A stretch of DNA of 64,000 bases from [Bacillus] enclensis (GCF_001456935.1 NZ_KQ758483.1:744001-808000); one strand, 5' to 3'. Positions 1-8,621 are shown, counted from the stretch's first letter. A program made the numbers and translations. The notes: generated from the sequence alone by a model not told the origin.

Positions 1-25
1 AATAAATAAATAGCGGAGAAGAGAG

Positions 26-595
26 ATGATGAATGTGGATTACATATTAAAGGAAGTACCAGGCAGCATCGAGACGGAGAGACTGATAATACGGATGCCG
101 ATGCCGGGTGACGGGAAGGAGGTAAATGCAGCGATCAAAGCCTCGTATGCAGAACTAAAGCCGTGGCTTGGATTCGCGCAGGTCCTGCCTGAAGTTGATG
201 AGACAGAAGCTAACACCAGGGAAGCCCATGCGAAATTCATAACACGTAAAGCTCTCAGGTACCTGATATATTGCAAAGAAACCCACCGTTTCATCGGATC
301 GACAGGATTTCATAATATCGATTGGGATGTGCCTAAGTTTGAAATAGGTTATTGGATCGATGCAAGAATGAGCGGTAAAGGATATATGCGGGAAGCAGTA
401 GGAAGACTGACAGAGCTTGCATTAAATGACCTTGGTGGAAGAAGGGTCGAGATCCGCTGTGAAAGTGGGAATATCAGAAGCAGAAAGATTCCAGAACACC
501 TGGGGTATGAGTTAGAAGGCATTTTGAAGAATGAAGATTTGTCTGTCGATGGGAAGCGTGTTACGGACACTTGTATATATGGACTAGTTAGATAA
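26..595 (+). CDS. GNAT N-acetyltransferase, RimJ/RimL type
   Basis: Predicted acetyl-CoA-dependent N-acetyltransferase acting on a protein N-terminus or small amine; the substrate cannot be read. Family marks are the opening strand IETERLIIRMP (about residues 15-25), the acetyl-CoA loop region RMSGKGYMREAV (about 114-125) and the closing EHLGYELEGI (about 162-171). The 189-residue length is normal. Two adjacent ATGs (26 and 29) sit behind GGAGAAGAGAG. It converges on a second GNAT gene with a perfect 34-bp palindrome between them. The fold is secure, the role is not. Confidence 0.85.
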   Translation: MMNVDYILKEVPGSIETERLIIRMPMPGDGKEVNAAIKASYAELKPWLGFAQVLPEVDETEANTREAHAKFITRKALRYLIYCKETHRFIGSTGFHNIDWDVPKFEIGYWIDARMSGKGYMREAVGRLTELALNDLGGRRVEIRCESGNIRSRKIPEHLGYELEGILKNEDLSVDGKRVTDTCIYGLVR

Positions 596-599
596 AGTA

Positions 600-633
600 T
601 ATCAATCTGCTATCAATTGATAGCAGATTGATA
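600..633. repeat. Perfect 34-bp palindrome between convergent genes
   Basis: Arms of 17 bp (TATCAATCTGCTATCAA and its complement) meet with no spacer. It lies 5 bp after the stop of the first GNAT gene and 75 bp from the stop of the convergent one. No T-run follows on either strand, so it is not a textbook terminator, although a cruciform or hairpin could still end both transcripts. Confidence 0.8.
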
Positions 634-708
634 ACGTTATGGTATACGCTGCTATAACAAGGTTATTGAAGAATACTGTATGCAGCAATCTGACTAAGTA
701 AGATTTGG

Positions 709-1266
709 TTAAGAATCAGTTCCTATCTGAGTCCAATCTGCAGCAAGCATGCTGTATGTAACAATGTCCTCATAATGATCATGCAGCCATTGTCCGTCCC
801 GCTTAACTCCTTCTTTTTGAAATCCAAGGCGCTCAGGGATTCTAATGCTTTTGGAATTTGTAACAGCACACTGAATTTCAACACGGTTCAGCTCTAATTC
901 AGTAAAAACGTAGTTTAATAATGCTATTATGGTGCTCGTGACGATTCCCTTTCCTTGAGCTTGTTCTGATAAAAAGTAACCGATGCTCGTAGATTTCGTC
1001 TTCCAATCAATATAATGAAGACCGATCATCCCCACTAAATTTCCCTGAAAACGAATGCCCGCATCAAATCCGTTATTATCGGCATAATTGCGGATCCAGA
1101 TTGGAATGATCGGTATCAAATCATCAGGAGATTGACGCTTGTCCACCCACTGAAGCCTCGCGCGCAAATGTGCCCTGTTGCTGTCAATCAATTCATACAA
1201 TTCCTCTTTATGATGCTGCTGAAATAACTCCAATGAAATATCCTCATTTATTTTAAATGAAAACAA
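709..1266 (-). CDS. GNAT acetyltransferase, YdaF/RimJ-like
   Basis: GNAT-fold protein resembling Bacillus YdaF, a putative ribosomal-protein acetyltransferase. Signature stretches are GIRFQGNLVGMIGLHYIDW, the acetyl-CoA loop SEQAQGKGIVTSTI and ERLGFQKEGVKRDGQW. A GTG at 1275 is in frame, but the ribosome site AAAGGGGTGG overlaps it. The TTG at 1266 sits five bases past that site and gives the N-terminus M-FSFKINEDIS, matching the family and the paralog ending at 54171. That start is preferred (185 residues). Confidence 0.85.
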   Translation of the reverse strand: MFSFKINEDISLELFQQHHKEELYELIDSNRAHLRARLQWVDKRQSPDDLIPIIPIWIRNYADNNGFDAGIRFQGNLVGMIGLHYIDWKTKSTSIGYFLSEQAQGKGIVTSTIIALLNYVFTELELNRVEIQCAVTNSKSIRIPERLGFQKEGVKRDGQWLHDHYEDIVTYSMLAADWTQIGTDS

Positions 1267-1383
1267 TCTTTCCACCCCTTTGTGAAATTTAGAAAATTAT
1301 ACCACACAGGACAAAACACCGGGTAACAGTTTTTTTGAAATTCATTTATAATAAGAATCAGAAATGATGCAGGAGGTGGTAAC

Positions 1384-1473
1384 ATGGTAATGATATTACC
1401 AGAGTCCGGAGCGTCTCATGCAAAGCCTGTTACTGGAATGGCGATACTTTGCATGGGATGGAAGAGAATTTAA
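1384..1473 (+). CDS. Candidate 29-residue peptide
   Basis: A short frame (MVMILPESGASH... to ...CMGWKRI) follows a near-perfect ribosome site, AGGAGGTGG at 1371-1379, five bases before the ATG. No family is recognised. It stands about 80 bp upstream of the CD3324-family gene on the same strand and could be a leader peptide or a chance frame after a real ribosome site. The evidence is only the ribosome site and frame. Confidence 0.35.
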   Translation: MVMILPESGASHAKPVTGMAILCMGWKRI

Positions 1474-1554
1474 TCGCCCGTACATTTTTCGTATATTTCC
1501 AATGATGGGCTTTGTTCCTTATTTACTTTCATTAAAAATAAGGGGATGAGCTCG

Positions 1555-1818
1555 TTGAAATATGTGAACGCAGTCGATTTACTGCCGGAAAAACTATTAA
1601 AGGAAATTCAACATTATGTCCAGGGGGAGACAATTTATATCCCTAAACCCAGAAATGCCTATAAGAAATGGGGAAGTCAATCAGGATCTAGGGCGTTTAT
1701 TGATAAGCGGAATGCGGGTATTAAGCAGGCATTCAAGAACGGAAAGACGATTGATCAACTGGGATTGGAGTATCATTTATCTTGTGAAACGATCAAGAAA
1801 ATCGTTTATCGAAAATAA
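1555..1818 (+). CDS. CD3324-family (Mor-like) small DNA-binding protein
   Basis: Small protein of the CD3324 family, related to Mor/HTH regulators: KYVNAVDLLPEKLLKEIQ, then GETIYIPKP and a C-terminal helix-turn-helix (TIDQLGLEYHLSCETIKKIV). Family members are thought to bind DNA; targets are unknown. An ATG at 1546 lies inside the ribosome site AAGGGGATG, so the TTG at 1555 is the better start (87 residues). It is followed by its own terminator. Confidence 0.75.
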   Translation: MKYVNAVDLLPEKLLKEIQHYVQGETIYIPKPRNAYKKWGSQSGSRAFIDKRNAGIKQAFKNGKTIDQLGLEYHLSCETIKKIVYRK

Positions 1819-1828
1819 CCAGCATTCA

Positions 1829-1856
1829 CCGGGAAGCTTCATGCTCCCGGTTTTTT
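1829..1856 (+). terminator. Intrinsic terminator
   Basis: Stem CCGGGA/TCCCGG with a 10-nt loop and six T's, 10 bp after the CD3324-family stop codon. Confidence 0.9.
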
Positions 1857-1982
1857 CATTCATCATGCAGACTGTATGTATGGTTTATTTCTGAATCATT
1901 TATTACATTTATTTTTAACCCGTGATGTATTATTGTGGAATGGAAGTAAATGTTTATAACAGTCAATATAGGAGCGATCAAG

Positions 1983-2621
1983 ATGGATGCATTTATTCGA
2001 AATGACCAATTTAATTTCATCAGCTATCAGACCCAGGTGCTAATCAATGGCCATGCTGCCGTGAATGATCTCGGGGTGCTGCAAGCTTTAAGAGCACTGG
2101 TAAGAGATAAAGTCATGGATTTGTTCGAAGAGCCGGGATCTCAAGAGACGAATCTGATTGAGAAAATAACAAATATCAAAGATTCCAATCACGCAGAAGA
2201 ATACCTGGAACAGCTGAAAGAGTATGTAATACCTTTTTACAGTGTAAATGAAAAGGCTTTGAAAAAGATGTTCCCCAAGGTGAAGAAGCTTAGGGTTCCC
2301 GACTTGAAAGAAATGGATTACAAAGCCTTATCTTACCTTGGATGGAATGACTTCGGGCAGGAAAGTAAATACATCGTAGCTAATGTAGATGGAAAGCTCA
2401 AAGGGATCAAGGGGACATTTAAAAACAGCAGTAAAAAAGGACTTTGTACCATTTGCCATACCTTTTCAGAAGTTGGCCTGTTCGTATCCCAATCCAAGAA
2501 AACTTCTCAAGGAACATTTGTTAAAAGAGGGAATTATATCTGCCAGGATAGTATGGAATGCAATGGTAAGCTTAAGGATTTAGATAAGCTTGATGATTTT
2601 ATTGAGAGAGTGAACCACTAA
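1983..2621 (+). CDS. FusB/FusC-family EF-G-binding protein
   Basis: Homolog of the FusB-type proteins that bind elongation factor G and free it from stalled ribosomes; acquired members give fusidic-acid resistance. The N-terminal helical part starts DAFIRNDQFNFISYQTQ. The C-terminal zinc-binding module shows CTICHTFSEVGLF and a later pair in ICQDSMECNGKL. An in-frame ATG at 1950 lacks a ribosome site; the ATG at 1983 follows TAGGAGCG and matches the family N-terminus (212 residues). As a chromosomal copy beside rlmN it may protect translation. Resistance itself is not shown by the sequence. Confidence 0.85.
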   Translation: MDAFIRNDQFNFISYQTQVLINGHAAVNDLGVLQALRALVRDKVMDLFEEPGSQETNLIEKITNIKDSNHAEEYLEQLKEYVIPFYSVNEKALKKMFPKVKKLRVPDLKEMDYKALSYLGWNDFGQESKYIVANVDGKLKGIKGTFKNSSKKGLCTICHTFSEVGLFVSQSKKTSQGTFVKRGNYICQDSMECNGKLKDLDKLDDFIERVNH

Positions 2622-2624
2622 ACC

Positions 2625-2651
2625 GACCGGGAATGAGGCCGGTCTTTTTTT
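2625..2651 (+). terminator. Intrinsic terminator
   Basis: GACCGG/CCGGTC stem with an 8-nt loop and a T7 tract just after the EF-G-binding protein gene. Confidence 0.9.
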
Positions 2652-2727
2652 ACGTTTAACAAGCATCCGTTTCGGTATCGTTCATCGGATTACGGAATTC
2701 CAATATTGTGTAAACTGGATAATTCCC

Positions 2728-2756
2728 TTGAAACATGGCTGCACTTTAAGTAGTAT
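2728..2756 (+). promoter_or_regulatory. Probable sigma-A promoter of rlmN
   Basis: TTGAAA at 2728, a 17-bp spacer and TAGTAT at 2751, 43 bp before the rlmN start. The -10 matches four of six consensus bases. The upstream terminator supports rlmN having its own promoter. Confidence 0.5.
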
Positions 2757-2798
2757 AGATAAGTAGAAAATTTGTTTAGTTTGAAATGAGGGTTTTAA

Positions 2799-3875
2799 AT
2801 GGAGAAAACATCCATATATGGATTAACACTAGATCAACTTACCTCATGGCTGGTAGAGCATGGTCAGAAGAAATTCCGTGCTGCCCAGGTGTGGGATTGG
2901 TTATATAAAAAAAGAGTGACTGATTTTTCCGAGATGAAAAATGTAAATGGTGATTGTATAAAGTTATTGGATGAACATTTTCATATACAGACGCTGGATC
3001 AGGAAATCAAACAGGAATCAAAGGACGGAACGATCAAGTTTTTGTTCAAACTTCAGGATGGCAACCTGATCGAGACTGTCTTGATGCGTTTTAATTATGG
3101 CTTGAGTGTCTGTGTAACGACCCAGGTAGGCTGTAATATCGGCTGTACGTTCTGTGCAAGCGGATTGTTGAAGAAGAACCGCGATCTTTCCAGTGGTGAA
3201 ATTGTTGAACAGATCATGAATGTTCAGCACCATCTGGATGAACAAGGCAAGGACGAGCGTGTAAGTCATATTGTCGTGATGGGGATAGGTGAACCTTTTG
3301 ATAACTATGATAATATGATGGACTTCTTCAGGGTGGTGAACGATCAGAAAGGTCTTTCCATTGGGGCCCGCCACATCACGGTGTCGACAAGCGGCTTGGC
3401 GGATAAGATCTATAAATTTGCTGACGAGAACATTCAGATCAACCTGGCTGTCTCATTGCATGCACCGAATAATGAACTTCGTACGAAGATCATGAAAATC
3501 AATCGTGCGTATCCGCTCGAAAAATTGATGCCTGCTATCGATTATTATCTGGAGAAAACGAATAGAAGGATCACGTTCGAATATATCCTTCTTCACGATG
3601 TGAATGACCATAAAGAAGAGGCCCTGCAGCTTGCAAAGTTATTAAAAGACAAGCGTCATTTATCTTACGTCAACCTGATTCCTTACAACCCTGTTGATGA
3701 ACATAATCAATATCAGCGAAGTACAAAAGATGCGATTGTAGGATTCTACGGCACTCTTCTCGATCACGGCATCAATTGCGGTGTGCGAGTCGAACAAGGG
3801 ACGGATATCGATGCAGCGTGCGGTCAATTGAGAAGTAAGCAAATTAAAAAAGATAAAGAAAAAGCTAAATCCTGA
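2799..3875 (+). CDS. rlmN: 23S rRNA/tRNA adenine-C2 methyltransferase RlmN
   Basis: Radical-SAM enzyme that methylates C2 of A2503 in 23S rRNA and often A37 in tRNA. It shows the CxxxCxxC cluster CNIGCTFC (C112, C116, C119), the SAM-binding [11 protein letters not shown], and the catalytic cysteine in DIDAACGQL (C341). The 358-residue length is normal. The cluster context [12 protein letters not shown] is the type seen in Listeria and staphylococci rather than the CASTLGG type of the prkC-region copy in Bacillus, so this genome may carry two paralogs. It stands alone between terminators, next to an EF-G-binding protein. Confidence 0.95.
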   Translation: MEKTSIYGLTLDQLTSWLVEHGQKKFRAAQVWDWLYKKRVTDFSEMKNVNGDCIKLLDEHFHIQTLDQEIKQESKDGTIKFLFKLQDGNLIETVLMRFNYGLSVCVTTQVGCNIGCTFCASGLLKKNRDLSSGEIVEQIMNVQHHLDEQGKDERVSHIVVMGIGEPFDNYDNMMDFFRVVNDQKGLSIGARHITVSTSGLADKIYKFADENIQINLAVSLHAPNNELRTKIMKINRAYPLEKLMPAIDYYLEKTNRRITFEYILLHDVNDHKEEALQLAKLLKDKRHLSYVNLIPYNPVDEHNQYQRSTKDAIVGFYGTLLDHGINCGVRVEQGTDIDAACGQLRSKQIKKDKEKAKS

Positions 3876-3890
3876 TTATGATGAATGAAA

Positions 3891-3923
3891 ACACGAATTC
3901 CTATTTGGAATTCGTGTTTTTTT
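3891..3923 (+). terminator. Intrinsic terminator of rlmN
   Basis: Perfect ACACGAATTCC/GGAATTCGTGT stem, 5-nt loop, T7 tract. Confidence 0.95.
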
Positions 3924-4040
3924 GCATTGGTTACGTTGACTTTACCAATTTGTATTGAATAAATCATGAAATATAATAATTATTTATTGAAAAACAATAA
4001 ATGACCTCTTATAATGAAAAATATGGAAGGGGAGGGCGTA

Positions 4041-4517
4041 ATGAAACAAACTTCAACTTTTTTCTTGAAATCAGCCATTATCTTAATCGGATTGACTGTT
4101 ACAGGACTGAGTATTTTTGGACTGCCCGGGCTGGCAGCATTTTCAGCTGTGGAAAATCCTGAATTTGCGTATTTGAAGCTGCCGGTGCTCCTTGGCCTGT
4201 ATGCGACTGAGATTCCATTTTTTCTTGCACTTTATCAGGCTTATCGATTGATTCAGTCCATTGAGTCTGGCAAAGCGTTTACACTAGAGGCGGCAAATAC
4301 GTTAAGAATGATTAAGATATGTGCATGGGTCATTACTGGGATTTATTCCGCAGGTGCTTTATTTTTACTCCTGCAAGGTGCACTGCACCCCGGTATTGCA
4401 GCAGCAGGATTGGTGATTATATTGGCATCTATGACCATTTCTATATTTTCTGCATTATTGCATGAAATGCTGAGTCATGCACTCGAAATGAATTCGGATA
4501 ATGAATTAACCATATGA
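4041..4517 (+). CDS. DUF2975 membrane protein (YoaS-like)
   Basis: Four-helix integral membrane protein of the DUF2975/YoaS family, function unknown. Hydrophobic segments lie near residues 10-32, 50-70, 93-113 and 118-140, with a charged loop (RLIQSIESGKAF) between the second and third. The ATG at 4041 follows GGGGAGGGCG; an earlier in-frame ATG at 4014 has no ribosome site. In many Bacillus genomes this family is followed by a small Cro/CI regulator (YozG type); here a HAD hydrolase follows after 9 bp instead. Confidence 0.8.
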   Translation: MKQTSTFFLKSAIILIGLTVTGLSIFGLPGLAAFSAVENPEFAYLKLPVLLGLYATEIPFFLALYQAYRLIQSIESGKAFTLEAANTLRMIKICAWVITGIYSAGALFLLLQGALHPGIAAAGLVIILASMTISIFSALLHEMLSHALEMNSDNELTI

Positions 4518-4526
4518 GGTGAGGAA

Positions 4527-5207
4527 ATGAAGATCGATGCTGTCATTTTTGATATGGACGGAACACTATTTCAAACAGATCGAATTTTAGAATTATCCCT
4601 TAAAGACACTTTCGCCCGCTTAGAGAGTGAAGGATTATGGGAAGGGGCACCCCCGATTGAGAAATACCGGGACATCATGGGTGTTCCCCTGCCGAAAGTA
4701 TGGGAAACGTTATTACCCCTTCATTCAGAAGAAGTAAGGGAGAGGGTGGATGAACACTTCCTTGAAGTGCTGGTTGATAACATTCAAGGCGGGAAGGGTG
4801 AGCTGTATCCTCATGTAAAAGAAACTCTGGCTGGATTAAAGGGGCATGGATTGAAATTATTCATCGCCAGTAACGGGCTTCCTGCTTATTTGGAATCAAT
4901 CGTGAAGTACTATAAGCTGGACCGCTGGCTGGATGCAACATATAGTATTGAGCATGTGGATTCACTGTTTAAATCAGACTTGGTGCATATGATTTGCAGG
5001 AAACATGGTATTAAGAGTGGTGCGGTGGTCGGAGACCGGCTATCGGATATCACCGCTGCAAAAGATAATGGACTGCTGGCAGTAGGGTGCCGCTTTGAAT
5101 TTTCTCTAGAGCATGAGTTGAAGCTGGCTGATACAATTATCGAGGATTTAAACGAATTAAATCAAATTATTCTGACCGTTAATGGACTAAATGAAATCAA
5201 GCCTTAA
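4527..5207 (+). CDS. HAD-family phosphatase
   Basis: Haloacid-dehalogenase-superfamily hydrolase of phosphoglycolate-phosphatase type. Motif I DMDGT gives nucleophile D9 and acid D11; motif II is IASNG; motif III and IV are the conserved lysine in SLFKSDLV and GDRLSDI. The alpha-helical cap between motifs I and II places it in the C1-cap class. Substrate unknown. It is 9 bp after the DUF2975 gene and 19 bp before the next gene, so probably co-transcribed with both. Confidence 0.85.
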   Translation: MKIDAVIFDMDGTLFQTDRILELSLKDTFARLESEGLWEGAPPIEKYRDIMGVPLPKVWETLLPLHSEEVRERVDEHFLEVLVDNIQGGKGELYPHVKETLAGLKGHGLKLFIASNGLPAYLESIVKYYKLDRWLDATYSIEHVDSLFKSDLVHMICRKHGIKSGAVVGDRLSDITAAKDNGLLAVGCRFEFSLEHELKLADTIIEDLNELNQIILTVNGLNEIKP

Positions 5208-5226
5208 CATAATGGGGGCAAGCCGG

Positions 5227-5721
5227 GTGAAGAAGAGCCAGTTGATAATAGGTATGGTAGTTATAGTTTCGTTGATACTGCTGACAGGGTATGGGCAGGA
5301 TCTGAATGATCGAGAGAGTTTTTATAAAACCATTGAGCATACAGATCTTTCTCTTGAGAACGTAAAGGGAGTTTCTTTGGATACTGAGGAAGAAACTGTT
5401 TTATCGTACTTGAAAGCCCCTTATGAAGTGAATGAAATACCTGAAACACAAACTAAATACCTTGTCTATGAAGATGTTGAATTCGGTATAAAAGATAAGA
5501 AAGTTTTCCGTTACTTTTTCAGGGGCGATTACAATACTGCCAAAGGGATTCGTGCAGGGGATGAAGTCGAAAAAGTAATAGATGCATATGGTCCGCATTA
5601 CTATGAAAGAACGGACACAGGGACAGCTGTCATTGGATACTTTGATAAAATGCACAACATTAATATGGAGTTCAGTTTCGTTGATAAGAAGCTGATTGGA
5701 ACAATCATACAAAAACATTGA
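5227..5721 (+). CDS. Exported or membrane-anchored protein with a degenerate lipobox
   Basis: Unrecognised protein. The GTG at 5227 follows GGGGGC and starts a signal-like segment (VKKSQLIIGMVVIVSLILL), then TGYGQ, where a lipoprotein would have TGCGQ. A single TGT-to-TAT change would explain the loss, leaving an uncleaved anchor. The remaining ~140 residues look like the SmpA/DUF-type small beta domains that use GxxxxxVIDAYGPHY motifs (DEVEKVIDAYGPHYYE). Earlier in-frame ATGs (5191, 5212) are less well placed. It probably ends the 4041-5721 operon. Confidence 0.65.
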   Translation: MKKSQLIIGMVVIVSLILLTGYGQDLNDRESFYKTIEHTDLSLENVKGVSLDTEEETVLSYLKAPYEVNEIPETQTKYLVYEDVEFGIKDKKVFRYFFRGDYNTAKGIRAGDEVEKVIDAYGPHYYERTDTGTAVIGYFDKMHNINMEFSFVDKKLIGTIIQKH

Positions 5722-5725
5722 TTTC

Positions 5726-5759
5726 AAGGCCCGTCTCTCGCTGGCAGGGACGGGCCTTT
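5726..5759 (+). terminator. Intrinsic terminator
   Basis: AAGGCCCGTC/GACGGGCCTT stem with a 13-nt loop. The 5' arm and first loop bases (CAAGGCCCGTCTC) recur at 48039, so the two terminators look related. Confidence 0.9.
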
Positions 5760-5849
5760 GGCATGGAGAATAGTATGTTAAGATAAGAATAGAATGATTG
5801 GATTGTAAATCTATAGATACAAATTCATTGCAGGTAAAGAGGTGTTATT

Positions 5850-7211
5850 TTGGAATTGAATCATCATGATATCACCATCATCGGTGCAGGGGTAAGCAGT
5901 ATTTTCTTCGCGTATACGCTGATTAATGAGAATCCGGATATCAGTATCCATATGATAGATGTTGGCAAAGAACTGGAAAACAGGCACTGCGGGATTGATG
6001 AAGGAAAAGAATGTACGTGCGGAGATTCTTGCAGCAAGTATACGGGTTTTTCAGGACTTGGGAAATCTGAAGGAAAATTCAATTATACAAATGATTTTGG
6101 AGGAGAACTTCATAGGAAGATAGGAAATGAACGTGCGCTGCGACTTATGGAGGAAGTGGATGCGATTCTCTGTAAATTCGGGGGCAGTGTCAGGGAGAAA
6201 TACAGCACTAAGAACGAAGCTCTTTCCGAAAAAGCAAAGCGGCATGGCCTTCATGCACTTTCAACTGAAGTACGTCACCTGGGAACCGGTCTGTCGCAGG
6301 AGATCTTTCAAGATATGTATGTGTTCATGCAGGACAGAATGACTTTTTCGTTTGAAACTAAAGTTGAAGCTATTCACAAGAATGATAAGGGATTTGAACT
6401 CCATACCAATCAGGGAAAAGTCCACTCAGATACCATAGTGGTTGGGACGGGAATGAGCGGAAGCATCTGGTTGAAGAAGATGATGGAGTCTTTCGGTGTC
6501 TATCCGGGAGAAACGCGGCTTGATATGGGATGCCGGGTGGAAATGAAAGAAGATCAGCTAAAGTCGATCCTTAAAGACACTTTTGAGACAAAATTAAAAA
6601 TACAGGGCCTGGATTATGAAGCAACGACATACTGCATGAATCCCAGGGGACGAATCATTAGGAAACATCAACACGGGTTAGTTATGCCTGATGGACAAAA
6701 CGTTTATGAAAAAGAAACTCCAAGCACCAACTTGAATTTCACGCTATTCGTGCCGCGGTATTATTCTTCCTATGATGATGCAATGAACCGGGCAGAAGAG
6801 ATCATTGGCAGTATCAACAGGGGAAAGGACAGGGTTGTTGTCCAGAAACTTTCAGACTTTAAGAATGGAATGCCAACTGAAGCCCTTGCCGGCAATGGAG
6901 TGGTACCCTCCCTGAATGCGGATATCGGGAATGTCAGGAAAGAAATACCTCAACTGTATAGTCAAGCCCTGCTCGACTTTCTTTTTGCACTGGAAAATCT
7001 GCTTGGTGAAGAGATTCATGGAGATACACTTGTTTACGGACTGGATGCCAAATTCTATGAACCCAAGTTATTTACTGACGAATTCCTTCAAAGTGAAGTG
7101 AAAGGGATATATTTGATCGGTGACTGCTCAGGAGTCACTCATTCTCTTTCCCAGGCTGCAGCAAGCGGGATATACTTAGGAAAACACCTCGCAGACATTT
7201 TAGGTGCATAG
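5850..7211 (+). CDS. FAD-dependent dehydrogenase (COG2509-like)
   Basis: Flavoprotein with an N-terminal dinucleotide fold IIGAGVSSIFFAYTL (about residues 9-23), a cysteine-rich segment (CGIDEGKECTCGDSC, about 47-61) typical of this uncharacterised dehydrogenase family, and the C-terminal FAD contact GIYLIGDCSGVTHS followed by SQAAASGIYLG. The substrate is unknown. The start is TTG at 5850, behind AAAGAGGTG, and no ATG fits as well. The next gene starts 22 bp later and may be co-transcribed. Confidence 0.85.
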   Translation: MELNHHDITIIGAGVSSIFFAYTLINENPDISIHMIDVGKELENRHCGIDEGKECTCGDSCSKYTGFSGLGKSEGKFNYTNDFGGELHRKIGNERALRLMEEVDAILCKFGGSVREKYSTKNEALSEKAKRHGLHALSTEVRHLGTGLSQEIFQDMYVFMQDRMTFSFETKVEAIHKNDKGFELHTNQGKVHSDTIVVGTGMSGSIWLKKMMESFGVYPGETRLDMGCRVEMKEDQLKSILKDTFETKLKIQGLDYEATTYCMNPRGRIIRKHQHGLVMPDGQNVYEKETPSTNLNFTLFVPRYYSSYDDAMNRAEEIIGSINRGKDRVVVQKLSDFKNGMPTEALAGNGVVPSLNADIGNVRKEIPQLYSQALLDFLFALENLLGEEIHGDTLVYGLDAKFYEPKLFTDEFLQSEVKGIYLIGDCSGVTHSLSQAAASGIYLGKHLADILGA

Positions 7212-7233
7212 AAAATAATTTAAGGGGATACCA

Positions 7234-7821
7234 ATGATGGACTTTAGTGTGTTTGAAAAGATTATGTATAACAATGAAAGTAAGCTCATCGTAATTGGTG
7301 TTGATGGATTGAGCCGATCGGGTAAAACAACGTATGTGAATATGGTCGAAAAATTCTTGGTGGATAATCATATCGATCATGTTTGTCTACATTTGGATGA
7401 CTTTATCGAGACACGTTCTAAAAGATATAATACCGGATTTGAAGAATGGGAGGAGTATTATTTTCTTCAGTGGAATGCGGAAAAGTTGAGAAAAGACATG
7501 TTTGAACAGCTTAGGAACTCAACCTTCTTGAAACTTCAATTTTATGATGGGGAAAAGGATGTTCAAATTCCGAAAGATGTAAATATCCCATCAACCGGAT
7601 GTATCCTGATTGAAGGGGTATTTCTTCAACGGAAAGAATGGAAGGACTATTTTGATTATGTCATCTATTTAAACTGTGACAGGGAGACACGATTCAGAAG
7701 GGAAAGTGAACTGACGCAGTCCCGCTTGGAAAAGTTCAAGAAACGGTATTGGAAAGCTGAGGACTACTACTTAATGAATGTAAATCCTGAAGAAAGTGCC
7801 GATTATATAATCAACACATAG
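7234..7821 (+). CDS. Uridine-kinase-like P-loop kinase
   Basis: P-loop phosphotransferase of the uridine kinase/phosphoribulokinase group: Walker A GLSRSGKTT (about residues 24-32), a base-binding LHLDDFIETR, ILIEGVFLQ as the Walker B strand, and a lid with several arginines (ETRFRRESELTQSR). Its 195 residues and low similarity outside the core mean the phosphate acceptor cannot be assigned. The ATG at 7234 follows AAGGGGATA. Confidence 0.75.
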   Translation: MMDFSVFEKIMYNNESKLIVIGVDGLSRSGKTTYVNMVEKFLVDNHIDHVCLHLDDFIETRSKRYNTGFEEWEEYYFLQWNAEKLRKDMFEQLRNSTFLKLQFYDGEKDVQIPKDVNIPSTGCILIEGVFLQRKEWKDYFDYVIYLNCDRETRFRRESELTQSRLEKFKKRYWKAEDYYLMNVNPEESADYIINT

Positions 7822-7841
7822 AAATGAAGGAGGTCCTGACC

Positions 7842-8093
7842 ATGTGGGGAGTAATACTTATCATCGTGCATGCGATAAGCCTGACATTGGCTTTGGCTGT
7901 ATTTTTATCTATATACCGGAATAATCCAGTTAAAGGTAAGTTGTTTCTTGCAGCGATCATGTTATGGGGATTATTCAGTTTATATAAACTATTCATATTC
8001 TCAACTGCGGCCGGTGTTTTATCAATCTTCATGTACGCAGCATTCTCAACCATCACTTTCCGCGAACTTAAAAGAAACGGGCCTGCTGCATGA
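7842..8093 (+). CDS. Small two- or three-helix membrane protein
   Basis: Unrecognised 83-residue hydrophobic protein, with segments near residues 2-26, 37-53 and 57-72 and a short basic tail (FRELKRNG). An ATG at 7824 is in frame, but the strong site AAGGAGGTC at 7828-7836 selects the ATG at 7842. The terminator hairpin starts inside its last codons. Confidence 0.65.
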   Translation: MWGVILIIVHAISLTLALAVFLSIYRNNPVKGKLFLAAIMLWGLFSLYKLFIFSTAAGVLSIFMYAAFSTITFRELKRNGPAA

Positions 8094-8114
8094 CCGGCAT
8101 GCGCAGGCTCTTTT
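8081..8114. terminator. Terminator hairpin between convergent genes
   Basis: GCCTGC/GCAGGC outer stem with an inner GCATG/CATGC stem, followed on the + strand by TCTTTT. It overlaps the stop codon of the small membrane protein gene and serves the convergent GNAT gene less clearly. Confidence 0.7.
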
Positions 8115-8154
8115 AAAAGGTCAAACCATCTTTAAACCTTTCATCGTATGCCCT

Positions 8155-8583
8155 TTACAAGTCCTTCAAGAAAACAAAGCTTTTTTTCTGATACTCCATT
8201 TTTTCTTCATAAAATCGATGTGCATCAATCCGCTGAAGTCCCGATGAAAGAGAGATGCGCTCATAACCATGATTCTTTGCCCACTTCTCGACATACAAAA
8301 GTAATTCATGCCCGTGACCTTGCGAGCGCTCATTAGGATCAGTGACTAAATCGCATACCCAAATGAATCTTCCATTATAAAGTGTGATCATGGGCATAAA
8401 CCCGGTGACAGCCACAATCTTTTCGTTATAGTACAAAGCCGCCAGTTGATATCCGTCTGAAGCAGCCGAATCTTTTACTAATTCAAGATATTGGTCCCGG
8501 TCCAGATGAGTCCTTAGCTGCTTCATCAAGGGGTATGCCTCAAGCCAGTCTGTCTCGCTCTTCAATTCCTTAATGACTGTCAT
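8155..8583 (-). CDS. GNAT acetyltransferase
   Basis: Compact 142-residue GNAT enzyme. The core strand IWVCDLVTDPNERSQGHG carries the acetyl-CoA pyrophosphate loop (R/Q-x-x-G-x-G type), followed by helix ELLLYVEKWAKNHG and the closing HRFYEEKMEYQKKSF. Ribosome site AAGGAGCGG precedes the ATG at 8583. Substrate unknown. It probably follows the VOC gene (38 bp away) in one transcript. Confidence 0.85.
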   Translation of the reverse strand: MTVIKELKSETDWLEAYPLMKQLRTHLDRDQYLELVKDSAASDGYQLAALYYNEKIVAVTGFMPMITLYNGRFIWVCDLVTDPNERSQGHGHELLLYVEKWAKNHGYERISLSSGLQRIDAHRFYEEKMEYQKKSFVFLKDL

Positions 8584-8621
8584 ATTCCCGCTCCTTGTTT
8601 CGTTATTATGTTAATCAAGTT

